DNA from: Pseudomonas baetica
GTDB taxonomy: Bacteria > Pseudomonadota > Gammaproteobacteria > Pseudomonadales > Pseudomonadaceae
Direction: 5' to 3'
Assembly (NCBI RefSeq): GCF_002813455.1
Contig: NZ_PHHE01000001.1
Location: 744,001 to 808,000, forward strand
DNA: 64,000 nt
The notes beneath the pieces are model-generated. The model saw nothing but the letters and a program-made list of their open reading frames with translations. It was not told where the DNA came from and did no database searches. The position numbers were made by a program, and so were the translations under genes. Within the stretch, counting starts at the first letter, position 1. Each line of letters opens with the position of its first letter. Positions 8,472 to 17,619 of this stretch are shown here, piece after piece.

Positions 8472-9638
8472 ATGGCTTTTTCCGAACGTGTCTCGCGCCT
8501 TAAAAGTTCTTTGATCCGTGAAATCCTCGCCGCCGCCCAGCGTCCGCAAGTGATGTCGTTCGCTGGCGGCTTGCCTGCTGAAGCCATGCTGCCGAAAGTC
8601 GAATGGGCCGACATGCCGCTTTCACTCGGCCAATATGGCATGAGCGAAGGCGAGCCGGCGCTGCGCGAAGCCTTGGCAGCGGAGGCGAGGGCACTGGGAC
8701 TCGATTGCGCAGCGAGCCAGGTGCTGGTGGTCAGCGGCTCGCAGCAGACGCTGGATCTGGCGGCCAAGTTGTACATCGACAAGGGCACCGAGATCTTGCT
8801 TGAGGCGCCGACCTATCTGGCCGCGTTGCAGATATTTCAACTGTTCGGCGCCGACTGCCTGACCGTGCCGCAAGAGTCCGATGGTCCGAACCTGGTGCAA
8901 TTGCGCAATCGTCTGGAGCAGCATCGCCCGGCGTTTATCTACCTGATCCCGACGTTCCAGAACCCCTCCGCCGTGCGCTACAGCGAAGCCAAGCGCGCAG
9001 CGGTCGCCGCCTTGCTCGACGAATTCGGCGTCACCCTGATCGAAGATGAGCCGTACCGCGAGCTGACCTTCGACGGCGGCAGCGCCAAACCGATTGCCGG
9101 GCGCTTGAAGACAGCGAGCTGGATCTACACCGGCACCGTCTCAAAAACCTTGTTGCCCGGTTTGCGCGTCGGTTATCTGATCGCCAGCCCTGATCTGTTC
9201 CCGCATTTGCTCAAGCTCAAGCAGTCAGCGGATCTGCACACCAATCGCATCGGCCAGTGGCAGGCGTTGCAGTGGATCGGCAGTGAGAAATACCAGCAGC
9301 ATTTGAGTCAATTGCGCGGTTTCTATCGTGAGCGGCGTGATGGCTTTCAAGCAGCGCTGGAAACGCACTTTGCCGATCTGGCCGACTGGAACGTGCCGCA
9401 GGGTGGGTTGTTTTTCTGGCTGACGCTGAAGCAGCCGCTGGACACGCGCACCTTGCTCGACGAAGCGCTGGCCAATGACGTGGCGTTTATGCCGGGTGAG
9501 CCGTTCTTCCCCGATCCCGATAAAAACCTCGGGCATTTGCGTTTGAATTTCAGCCACATCGATCCCGCACGGCTGGATGAGGGGCTCAAGCGATTGGCGG
9601 CGGTGGTGCGTCGGGCGCAGGCGGCTGAGGCGGCCTGA
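8472..9638 (+). CDS. PLP-dependent aminotransferase (fold type I, LysN/ARO8-like)
   Basis: 388 aa cytosolic enzyme. It resembles 2-aminoadipate/aromatic aminotransferases of the MocR-related class but lacks the GntR DNA-binding domain. Visible motifs are the cofactor-phosphate segment VVSGSQQTLDL, the YLIPTFQNPSA stretch, the LIEDEPYRELTF segment with the PLP-binding Asp, and the Schiff-base Lys in TVSKTLLPGLRVGYL. The frame opens upstream with a TTG, but the ATG at 8472 gives the family-typical N-terminus (MAFSERVSRLKSS). It is divergent from the MarR gene. The amino-acid substrate is not predictable from sequence. Confidence 0.87.
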   Translation: MAFSERVSRLKSSLIREILAAAQRPQVMSFAGGLPAEAMLPKVEWADMPLSLGQYGMSEGEPALREALAAEARALGLDCAASQVLVVSGSQQTLDLAAKLYIDKGTEILLEAPTYLAALQIFQLFGADCLTVPQESDGPNLVQLRNRLEQHRPAFIYLIPTFQNPSAVRYSEAKRAAVAALLDEFGVTLIEDEPYRELTFDGGSAKPIAGRLKTASWIYTGTVSKTLLPGLRVGYLIASPDLFPHLLKLKQSADLHTNRIGQWQALQWIGSEKYQQHLSQLRGFYRERRDGFQAALETHFADLADWNVPQGGLFFWLTLKQPLDTRTLLDEALANDVAFMPGEPFFPDPDKNLGHLRLNFSHIDPARLDEGLKRLAAVVRRAQAAEAA

Positions 9639-9643
9639 AAACA

Positions 9644-9671
9644 AATAAACCGGCTCAAGGGCCGGTTTATT
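9644..9671 (+). terminator. Rho-independent terminator of the aminotransferase gene
   Basis: ATAAACCGGC / GCCGGTTTAT stem with a short loop and following T residues, just after the stop codon. Confidence 0.85.
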
Positions 9672-9704
9672 TTTGTCTGGGATTTGTGGTGGCTGAGAGG
9701 GCCT

Positions 9705-9771
9705 CTTCGCGAGCAAGCCCGCTCCCACAGGGGAATGCATTTCAAATTGTGGGAGCGGGCTTGCTCGCGAG
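9705..9771. repeat. REP doublet
   Basis: Inverted pair of REP palindromes between the aminotransferase terminator and the glutaredoxin gene. Confidence 0.9.
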
Positions 9772-9798
9772 GGCGTCCGTCAGCACAACAAAAAAATA

Positions 9799-10170
9799 TC
9801 AGACAGCAGCAAATCGCTTATCCAGATAATCAATAATCACCTTGGATTCATACATCCAGGTCGTCTGCCCATTCTCTTCAATGCGCAGGCACGGCACCTT
9901 GATCCGGCCACCCTGTTCCAGCAGCGTCTGGCGATCCTGCTCGTTGTTCTTCGCATCCTTCAGCGCCACCGGCACATTCAAGCGACGCAAGGTACGGCGG
10001 GTTTTCACGCAGAAGGGGCAGGCGTGGAACTGATACAAGGTCAGATCCTTCGCAGCACTGTCGACCTGAGCCTGTTCGGCGGCAGGGCGTTTTTTCTTGC
10101 CCGGACGGGTGAGGAAATCGATGAAGATGATCAGTTGGCCGAGACCGACACGAAGCGCTTTGACGAACAC
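9799..10170 (-). CDS. Glutaredoxin-family protein with N-terminal membrane anchor
   Basis: 123 aa. A hydrophobic N-terminal segment (about 6-20) followed by a basic KKKRP stretch suggests an inner-membrane anchor. The glutaredoxin domain begins near residue 43 (LTLYQFHACPFCVKTRRTL) with a CPFC dithiol active site, the cis-Pro motif KVPCLRI and the C-terminal YESKVIIDYL stretch that binds glutathione. The start is GTG (10168-10170). It lies downstream of folE on the same strand after a terminator. The redox partner is unknown. Confidence 0.85.
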   Translation of the reverse strand: MFVKALRVGLGQLIIFIDFLTRPGKKKRPAAEQAQVDSAAKDLTLYQFHACPFCVKTRRTLRRLNVPVALKDAKNNEQDRQTLLEQGGRIKVPCLRIEENGQTTWMYESKVIIDYLDKRFAAV

Positions 10171-10227
10171 GTTACAAGCCTCACAGAAACATTGAAGAAG
10201 GCGCGCAGCTTACCCGATTTTTTACGG

Positions 10228-10261
10228 ACGAAAAAAAACCGGCGATCAACGCCGGTTTTTT
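10228..10261 (-). terminator. Terminator of folE (symmetrical)
   Basis: AACCGGCG / CGCCGGTT stem with a 5-base loop, and T-runs on both strands so it could act bidirectionally. Confidence 0.85.
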
Positions 10262-10271
10262 CTGCCGCGAA

Positions 10272-10832
10272 TTACTTGATCAGGCTGAGGAATTCGCTGC
10301 GCGTCGCTGCGTTTTCGCGGAACTCACCGAGCATCACCGAAGTGATCATCGACGAATTCTGCTTCTCGACGCCGCGCATCATCATGCACATGTGCTTGGC
10401 CTCGATCACCACGGCAACGCCCAGGGCGCCGGTGACTTGCTGCACGGCATCGGCGATCTGGCGGCTGAGGTTTTCCTGAATCTGCAGGCGGCGCGCGTAC
10501 ATATCGACGATGCGCGCAACCTTCGACAGGCCCAGCACTTTGCCGCTCGGAATATAAGCGACGTGTGCCTTGCCGATGAACGGCAGCAGGTGGTGTTCGC
10601 ACAGCGAGTACAACTCGATGTCTTTGACCAGCACCATTTCGCTGTTGTCGGAGCTGAACAGGGCACCATTGGTGACCTCTTCGAGCGTCTGTTCATAACC
10701 GCGGCAGAGGTACTGCATGGCTTTGGCGGCACGCTTTGGCGTGTCGAGCAGGCCCTCGCGGGAGACGTCCTCGCCCAATTGGCCGAGAATCGCGGTGTAG
10801 TTCTGTTCCAGTGTCACGGGGGCTGATTCCAT
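10272..10832 (-). CDS. folE: FolE: GTP cyclohydrolase I
   Basis: 186 aa. It converts GTP to dihydroneopterin triphosphate, the first step of folate synthesis. Zinc ligands are in the [10 protein letters not shown] segment and in KHMCMMMRG; the [26 protein letters not shown] stretch and C-terminal [10 protein letters not shown] match Pseudomonas FolE closely. Start choice: ATG at 10830-10832 ([12 protein letters not shown]); GTG at 10817 would give the commonest family N-terminus. The frame runs back to 10880 through integrase DNA, so the native upstream region has apparently been replaced by the prophage remnant. Promoter supply is therefore uncertain. Confidence 0.94.
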   Translation of the reverse strand: MESAPVTLEQNYTAILGQLGEDVSREGLLDTPKRAAKAMQYLCRGYEQTLEEVTNGALFSSDNSEMVLVKDIELYSLCEHHLLPFIGKAHVAYIPSGKVLGLSKVARIVDMYARRLQIQENLSRQIADAVQQVTGALGVAVVIEAKHMCMMMRGVEKQNSSMITSVMLGEFRENAATRSEFLSLIK

Positions 10833-10839
10833 AAGGGTT

Positions 10840-11827
10840 TCAGAGGGGTACTGTTTCAGTCTGTACCAATTTTGTACCAATCAAGCTGTTTTCGAGCTTA
10901 CCGAGTTCACCCCAGTCAGTGCTGGAGTTGATCCATCGGGCGTAAGTCGATAGCAACATCTGAACGCTATGACCAAGCTGAGTGGCAATAAACGCAGGGT
11001 TCATACCCGCCATGAGGCACATGGTAGCGTATGTGTGTCGGCAGTTGTATTGCCGGCGGGCGCGAATCCCCAATTCGGTCAGTGCAGCCTGGAAGTGTTT
11101 GTCGGTCACACTCGATTGTTGAATGAACTCGAAATTCTTGGTTGGCGGGAACACGTAGGGCGAGTCGGCGCGTTTGCGGCGGATCTGCAAGGCGCGTTGT
11201 TGCGTTTCCAGCTCGGCCTGCTCAAGGGCCTGCAGCGCGCGGCTATTGAGCATGACTTGGCGCACGTTCCGGGTTTTGGTGCGTTCCTCGATCTTGTAGT
11301 CCGCGACGATCCGACACACGTTGACCAGTCGTTTCTCCTTGTCGACCTCTTCCCAGCGCAGTGCCGCGATCTCGCTGGATCGCCGCGCGCTTTACGCCCG
11401 GTGTCGGCCATTCTGTGTTGGCCACGACCTTGCGCAACATTACCGACGTGATGCTGTCGATGGGCAGCATTGCCAAGTACGGCATCCAATACAGATTGAG
11501 CGAACCGAGGTAGTTCTTGCGTGTGCCGGACACTATCTCGCGACTGTTCAGCTACTCCTGGGCGTACTCCCCGAAACGGGGAGTCGCCGAGTAGTTGGCG
11601 TAGGTGGAGTTTGGGAACAGTTCAGCGTATCGCTGATGATCCAGCACGCCATGCTTGATCAGGCTGGTTACGTTAGCGCGTAAGTTGGCGGCAGCCTTAA
11701 TCCCCTTCGGCGTTTGGGGATAGGGGAGGGTTTCGCAACGGCGTTGCCCGTTCCAGGTGAAGCGAATGCGGACAGACTGTCCAGCAAATTCAACTCCGGT
11801 GGGCAATCCCATTGGCTTTCGAGCCAT
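10840..11827 (-). pseudogene. Phage tyrosine integrase, inactivated
   Basis: The start (ATG, MARKPMGLPTGVEFAGQSVRIRF) is a typical arm-binding N-terminus of DUF3596-type phage integrases. The frame meets a TAG at 11552-11554, where homologues usually have Trp (EYAQE-stop-LNSREIVSGT), then continues in the same frame to about AAIQR near 11385. There the reading frame changes and the text jumps to SEIAALRWEEVDKEKRL, so roughly 60-80 residues that should hold the first catalytic Arg are missing. The C-terminal part (10840-11330) keeps CRHTYAT, LGH and the Tyr in LLSTYARWI. It stops 8 bp before folE. Nonsense mutation plus internal deletion make it a pseudogene. Confidence 0.85.
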
Positions 11828-12255
11828 GCCTCGTATCTCCTGATGCTGTAGTAAATGCGGCTATCGATGGTGTTCCAGACACCTTTGGGGATGACGCCTC
11901 TGGCGCGTTTTCCTTGTAGCGCCCGGCGGCTAGTCCCGATGAGTTCGGCCACCTTGTCTTCTGGAATCTTGTCGAGGTGGTAGGTCGGCAGCGATAGTTC
12001 TGCTACCTCATCACACTGCGTATACCTCTCGACAAGCTGCGCGGGCGAGCGTTTTTGAGCGATAAGCGCTGCACTGTGGGGGGGGGGCTGCCTCGCGCAG
12101 CTTTTCGTGGGGGGGGGGGGGGGGGCGGTCGTTCTGCTGTAAGCGTCAATGATGCGAGCTGCTGCGCAGCAGCTGTTTGTTACTGGCGTGGCGATACTGT
12201 GATCATTGCGGAGCAAAGCGGTTTGAGTTCGAGGAATATTTTGAGCGTTCGTCAT
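11668..12255 (-). CDS. Excisionase-like phage protein, N-terminus uncertain
   Basis: Residues about 88-195 (LSLPTYHLDKIPEDKVAELIGTS... to the C-terminus) look like the small DNA-binding excisionase ORF that precedes and overlaps DUF3596 integrases in Pseudomonas prophages: a helix-turn-helix-like DKVAELIGTSRRALQGKRARG stretch is followed by RIYYSIRRYEAWLESQWDCPPE. The first ~85 residues are proline-rich text made by G homopolymers at 12078-12087 and 12109-12125 and are probably not native; this may be two ORFs joined by the low-complexity tract. It overlaps the integrase start, as is common in these phages. No good internal start codon is seen. Confidence 0.5.
   Translation of the reverse strand: MTNAQNIPRTQTALLRNDHSIATPVTNSCCAAARIIDAYSRTTAPPPPPTKSCARQPPPHSAALIAQKRSPAQLVERYTQCDEVAELSLPTYHLDKIPEDKVAELIGTSRRALQGKRARGVIPKGVWNTIDSRIYYSIRRYEAWLESQWDCPPELNLLDSLSAFASPGTGNAVAKPSPIPKRRRGLRLPPTYALT
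12078..12125. repeat. Two long G homopolymers (10 and 17 G)
   Basis: G10 at 12078-12087 and G17 at 12109-12125 inside the excisionase-like ORF. Either they are hypermutable slippage tracts in decaying DNA or sequencing/assembly artefacts. Confidence 0.7.
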
Positions 12256-12362
12256 GCTGCTTTCCTCCGAAGTTCGATAAAGAGTTGATCCATCAAGTGT
12301 TGGTGGTAATTGAGTCGGGCTTCTGCGGCAGTCCAGGGGCGGATGGTTTCGACCGAAGGTTC
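12252..12362 (-). pseudogene. 3' fragment of a small phage gene
   Basis: The minus strand ends with residues reading WTAAEARLNYHQHLMDQLFIELRRKAA before a TGA that overlaps the next ATG (12253-12255) as ATGA. The helical C-terminus and coupled stop/start suggest a real small phage ORF whose 5' part was replaced by primase DNA on the other strand, at a junction near 12360. Confidence 0.35.
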
Positions 12363-13739
12363 GATGCCAATAAGATAGTCACGGATAACCTGCTGGCCGT
12401 GTGTAAGGCCATGCGCGAGCCGTTTGCCGGTTGCCCTCTGATCATTTGCAGGGACGATGACTGGAAGACCACAAAGCCAAACGGCGACGCCTGGAACCCA
12501 GGTGAAGAGAAGGCCAATAACGCGGCACTGATCATCGGTGGCCAAGTGGTTGCGCCGATCTTCTCCAGTGAGCGGGAAGTGAAGTGAACCGACTTCAACG
12601 ATCTGCATGTCGCCGAGGGTTTGGAGGCGGTGCGCCGTCAGGTATTGGCTGTGGTCAGGCCACCGGCTGCAGGTGGTTGGAAAGATCTACTAGCTCGCAG
12701 CGATAGCGGCGCTCTGATCGCACACATGCAGAACGTTGAATTGATACTGGCCAATGATCCACGTTGGGCTGGGGTAATCAGCTACAGCGCCTTCAGTTCG
12801 AAGCTCGTCAAGCTACGTGCGGCGCCTTATGGCGGCGGCACGGGAGACTGGGCGGATATCGATGACGTGCGGGTGATGAAGTGGCTCGCGCAGCAATACA
12901 ACCTTCGGGTCAAGGCGTCCCATGTGATCGAGGCGGTCAGTGTGGTCGCACATGATCATGCGTTTCATTCAGTGCGGCAGTACCTGCGCAAGCTCGAATG
13001 GGATCGCGTTCCTCGTCTGGAAAGCTGGCTCACCGATGTCATGGGTGTGAAGGCAACCGACTACTCGTCCAAGGTTGGCAAGCGCTGGGTGTTGTCGGCC
13101 GTGGCGCGAGTGATGAAGCCTGGCTGCAAGGCTGACTCGGTGATGATCCTTGAGGGTGCGCAGGGCGCCGGTAAGTCGACGGCGATGAGCATTCTCGGCG
13201 GCGAGTGGTTCATGGATACGCCGTTCGCGCTGGGCGACAAGGACGGCTTTCAGGCGATCAGGGGCAAGTGGATTGTCGAGCTGGGCGAGCTGGACAGCTT
13301 CAACAAGGCAGAGAGTACCAAGGCCAAGCAGTTTTTCTCGGCGTCCACGGACACTTATCGCGAGAGCTACGGCCGTCGCACCATGGACGTGCCGCGCCAG
13401 TGCGTGTTCGTGGGTACCACGAACCAGGACGAATACCTCAAGGATGCGACTGGTACCTTCCATTACATGGACCCGCCTTACTGGCAGACCGCCAGGTACG
13501 GTGTGGACTTTCCTTTCGAGAACTACGAGCGGATGGCCGACTTCATGCGTCGTTGCAAAGGCAAAGTGATGGTCAGCATCAACGATCACCCGGATATCCG
13601 CCGCGTGTTCGAATGCTTCCACTTCGAGACATTGGACATCCGTTACTCCAATACCAACCAGCGGCAGGGGAAGGCCGAAGTCAGCGGCGAGCTGATGATC
13701 ATGAACTGGGTGCCAGAGTCGTTGGGCGGCTTGTTTTGA
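12363..13739 (+). pseudogene. Phage primase/VapE helicase remnant fused to a Dam methylase tail
   Basis: The frame starts without a native 5' end. About 75 codons resemble the Toprim part of phage DNA primases (CPLIICRDDDW, then EKANNAALIIGG). A TGA at 12585-12587 interrupts it in frame before TDFNDLHVAEGLEAVR, so it cannot be read as one protein. The downstream part (from 12588) is a VapE-type superfamily-3-like helicase with Walker A GAQGAGKST near 13160, ELGELDSFNKAE and VFVGTTNQDEYLKDATG. Directly after ATG the text switches to YMDPPYWQTARYGVDFPFENYERM and SINDHPDIRRVFECF, the catalytic DPPY region and tail of a phage Dam adenine methylase. An in-frame deletion evidently fused the two genes. 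Confidence 0.75.
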
Positions 13740-14522
13740 TGAATCTCGGGCTTGCTTACTCCGTCCGGAGCTGGGCGGGGTGGCACACTCCGTTCGGATA
13801 GCGAAGCGCCACGATAGTGTTGCCGGTTGAATTGCGTTAAAACTCGAGCACATTGATCAGCGGCAAAGGGTTCGAGAGATGTCCCACGGCGTAGACGTTC
13901 CCATCATTCACGAATATCGCGGCCATAAGTTGGTCGTAAAGTTTGATTGGGACAGGCCCAATGATCAGTCGCCGACAGCGGCGCACGCCACAGCGCGTTC
14001 CCAGGGGTAAAGCGCATGGCACATATACTTTTCCGCAGGAAGGCGTGTTGGCCAGACGGTTACAGCTGATCGCTATTTTGGATTTGTCGAGCTGAGAATT
14101 ACTTCTTGAATTTCGGCGGGTATACTTAGAATTTTCGATTAAAGTGCCAAATAACTCAGTAGCATTAAGGGTTTCCCCTTGTCTCCTCAGGGTAAGGAGC
14201 ATTTCCTGGGCGGAGCACATTGAGTTATCTTCCGAAGATCTTGTACCGTTGTTTGCAAGCGCCGCAATAGCTCGTAATTCTTTGAGAGTCAAGTATTTCC
14301 GCGTGCTATCGTCGGTAGTTCGGTGTTATTTAATCGACGAGATCAATGAGGAGATTCTCCAAGAATCGTCGCAAGCCATTAGCCACGAAGTCCTTGCGGT
14401 CCCAACGCTATTGCGGATGATTAAAACTGCAGACGCTTTCCGAAACCACTACAGCCCAGCCCACGAAAAAAACGATCCTGGAAGTGGGGCCTCGTATTTA
14501 CTCGTGTTTTGTGGAGAAAAAG
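13740..14522. other. Stretch without a confident gene
   Basis: Open frames exist on both strands (about 13837-14292 minus; 14144-14596 plus) but neither shows recognisable motifs or a good ribosome site. A short plus ORF (13879-14010) is listed separately. This is probably degraded prophage or island DNA with the promoter of the DUF2165 gene at its right end. Confidence 0.4.
13879..14010 (+). CDS. Possible 43-aa phage protein
   Basis: ATG to TAA, reading MSHGVDVPIIHEYRGHKLVVKFDWDRP at the start; the composition is protein-like and unlike the overlapping frames. No clear ribosome site and no domain recognised. It follows the primase/Dam remnant on the same strand. Confidence 0.25.
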   Translation: MSHGVDVPIIHEYRGHKLVVKFDWDRPNDQSPTAAHATARSQG

Positions 14523-15017
14523 ATGACCATTCGTTACGCAAAAATCATTCTGACTCTGATGCTGGGGGGCTTCGCCGCGCTTGTTGCCTTCAATAACATC
14601 ACTGATTACGAATCTAACTTTGCTTTCGTGAAGCACGTGCTAAGTATGGATACAACCTTTCCGGGTAATGCAGCGCTGTATCGGGCAATTACGACACCAT
14701 GGTTGTGGCATGCCGCATATGCGTTGATCATTGCCGGTGAAGGGCTGACTGGCGTCTTGTTAATTTGGGGGGCGATATCTTTATGGCGGGTTAGGCACGC
14801 CAGCGCACAGCGGTTCAACAGTGCTAAACACGTGGCTATTGCCGGATTCGTTACCGGGCTACTAGTTTGGTTTTTCGGCTTTATGGTAATAGGCGGTGAA
14901 TGGTTCCTGATGTGGCAGTCGCATCAATGGAGCGGTCAGGAAGCAGCGTTTAGGTTCTATATGGCACTGCTTGGCGTCCTGATTTTTCTCAACCAGTCTG
15001 ACGGGGGGCATGAATGA
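14523..15017 (+). CDS. DUF2165-family small membrane protein
   Basis: 164 aa with four hydrophobic segments (about 7-20, 65-95, 108-128, 145-160). The text TPWLWHAAYALIIAGEGLTGVLLIWGA and the C-terminal MVIGGEWFLMWQSHQWSGQEAAFRFYM are characteristic of DUF2165 integral membrane proteins. The frame extends 13 codons upstream, but the ATG at 14523 follows GGAGAAA. Function is unknown. It lies between prophage debris and an IS element, so it may be cargo of the integrated region. Confidence 0.8.
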   Translation: MTIRYAKIILTLMLGGFAALVAFNNITDYESNFAFVKHVLSMDTTFPGNAALYRAITTPWLWHAAYALIIAGEGLTGVLLIWGAISLWRVRHASAQRFNSAKHVAIAGFVTGLLVWFFGFMVIGGEWFLMWQSHQWSGQEAAFRFYMALLGVLIFLNQSDGGHE

Positions 15018-15609
15018 ATCTACTAGGTTCTGTAGAAAAAGAGATGTCGCAAACACCGCTTGCGAACGTCTGCTTTGGCCGATTGCTGCCTGTCACGAAG
15101 GGCCGCAATCACAACCCATAGCTGCTGTTGGCGAAGGGTAATCCCGCGACCATACGCGGCAACTCACTCCCCTCTATCAATCGCCTCGGGGGCAAAATAG
15201 GTTAAAGGTTAGGGTACTGTGCTTCCTCTTCTGATTGGCTTGCATGCCAATCCGCCCACAGCTTAGCCTCTGCATCAAATAGCTCTCGCGAGACGGTGCG
15301 TGGCCTGAACTCAGCGATATCCTGTGTATCAGTCGCAAATATGTAGCGGCTGGCGCCATTGATGATCATCGTAAAAAAAAATACCGCGTCGGAGAGGCTT
15401 ACCGTACTGCCTCGCGGAGGGGGGGGCGCTGGCCGACACATGCGAATAGGAGGTGCTTGGGGCTCAGAGGAAGGAAAAGTCTTGTTCCTTGTCCCCCCCC
15501 CCCCCAGCCGCCTTCAAGGCTCAGCTCTCCGCTCGCCCCCACTCCCAGCCTTGTGAACGGATTATCTGTTGTTGGCCAAGTGACTCCAGTGGGGGCGTGC
15601 AGGATGGTC
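15018..15609. other. Low-complexity gap left of the IS element
   Basis: No confident gene. It contains a run of eight G (15419-15426), thirteen C (15493-15505) and a 79-codon minus ORF listed separately. The right edge is cut by the IS3-family element. Confidence 0.4.
15202..15441 (-). CDS. Possible 79-aa hypothetical protein
   Basis: The C-terminal ~50 residues (from about RYIFATDTQDIAEFRPRTVSRELFD) read like a real soluble protein, while the first ~20 are translated homopolymer DNA. No domain recognised; it may be a gene fragment. Confidence 0.25.
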   Translation of the reverse strand: MCRPAPPPPRGSTVSLSDAVFFFTMIINGASRYIFATDTQDIAEFRPRTVSRELFDAEAKLWADWHASQSEEEAQYPNL

Positions 15610-15617
15610 TGTAGTGG

Positions 15618-16780
<1,163 letters not shown>

Positions 16781-16857
16781 CAGACACCTCTATCTGGCGA
16801 GCATTCTCGCCTAAATGGGTGTCCGGTTTCATTAGACCACTACAGCCTGCACTCAAT

Positions 16858-16937
16858 GGTGGCTGTGCTCAGGGCGCTTTCGAGCGCGCCGGTCTTGCTA
16901 ATTCCTCCGGTCTACTAACCTGCGCACAGCCGCCACC
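16858..16937 (+). promoter_or_regulatory. Structured leader element upstream of the DUF6124 gene
   Basis: GGTGGCTGTGC at 16858-16868 can pair with GCACAGCC(GCC)ACC at 16924-16937, closing a domain that contains the GC-rich hairpin GGGCGC-TTTCGA-GCGC(GCC) at 16872-16890 and a CCTCCGGTCTACTAACC segment. From memory, very similar DNA precedes many DUF3077/DUF6124-type genes in Pseudomonas, which suggests a conserved RNA or regulatory element. The IS ends 13 bp upstream. Confidence 0.5.
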
Positions 16938-16987
16938 CTTCTTTTAGTAGAGAACGGTCGCGGCCCTTGATCAGGAATTAGATATTT

Positions 16988-17353
16988 ATGTTCAAAGCCA
17001 CGCCAAACCCTCCGGGCATCGACCCAACCCCTCACGACCCAGCGCTTGAGTCTCAAAAGACAAAAGAAGCGACGGATCGCGCCCTCGACTACTACCTCCG
17101 ACCCGAAGCCCTGGGTGCTCCGCCAAGCTCGCCCAAGTTTCGCCCCGTCTTTCTCGTCGACCCCACACTGGATGATGAAACCCTGCTCGTCGAAGCCTGC
17201 GAGTCGCTGTCTTACGCCCATGCCATGGCCGGTAACATCGCTCACTCAATCGGCGGCCCGGAACGCAAACCACTGCTGGCGCTGCAACAGGTGATCATGC
17301 TCAACGAACTGTTGGTCAATCGACTGCTGGATAAGCTGAAGTTGCCTCAGTAA
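16988..17353 (+). CDS. DUF6124 (former DUF3077) family protein
   Basis: 121 aa soluble protein of unknown function, found as multicopy families in Pseudomonas. It shows the typical Pro-rich N-terminus, then FLVDPTLDDETLLVEACESLSYAHAMAGNIAH and the C-terminal LLALQQVIMLNELLVNRLLDKL, a helix-rich region. It stands alone downstream of a foldable leader and an IS element; the IS may have separated it from its own promoter. Confidence 0.85.
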   Translation: MFKATPNPPGIDPTPHDPALESQKTKEATDRALDYYLRPEALGAPPSSPKFRPVFLVDPTLDDETLLVEACESLSYAHAMAGNIAHSIGGPERKPLLALQQVIMLNELLVNRLLDKLKLPQ

Positions 17354-17376
17354 TTTCGCTGGCTGTTATGGCCTCA

Positions 17377-17469
17377 TCGCGAGCAGGCTCACTCCTACAA
17401 GGGATTGTCGTTGGACACAAATCTGTGATCCCACTACGTTCCAAAGTGGGAGCGAGCCTGCTCGCGAAA
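17377..17469. repeat. REP doublet, divergent copy
   Basis: TCGCGAGCAGGCTCACTCCTAC and, 40 bp on, its inverse GTGGGAGCGAGCCTGCTCGCG. Confidence 0.8.
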
Positions 17470-17504
17470 GCGCTCTGCCAAGCACTATCACTTTCAGACA
17501 AGCA

Positions 17505-17541
17505 ACAAAAAACCCGGAAGCTTTCGCCGTCCGGGCTTTGA
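17505..17541 (-). terminator. Terminator downstream of the chemoreceptor gene
   Basis: On the minus strand AGCCCGGA / TCCGGGTT stem closed by the CGGCGAAAGCT loop and followed by six T. Confidence 0.65.
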
Positions 17542-17546
17542 AGATC

Positions 17547-17616
17547 AAAAGATCGCAGCCTGCGGCAGCTCCTACATCGGATCCGTGTAGGAGCTGCCGA
17601 AGGCTGCGATCTTTTG
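17547..17616. repeat. Second-type inverted repeat (GATCGCAGCCT... family)
   Basis: AAAAGATCGCAGCCTGCGGCAG and its inverse flank a 15-bp spacer, forming a long hairpin immediately after the chemoreceptor stop codon. It is a REP class distinct from the GTGGGAGCGGGC type. Confidence 0.85.
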
Positions 17617-17619
17617 CTT

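Noticed and set aside
13837..14292. 151-codon minus ORF in the island
   Set aside because: No motif, poor ribosome site, and the plus strand reads equally well in short ORFs; not supported as a gene.
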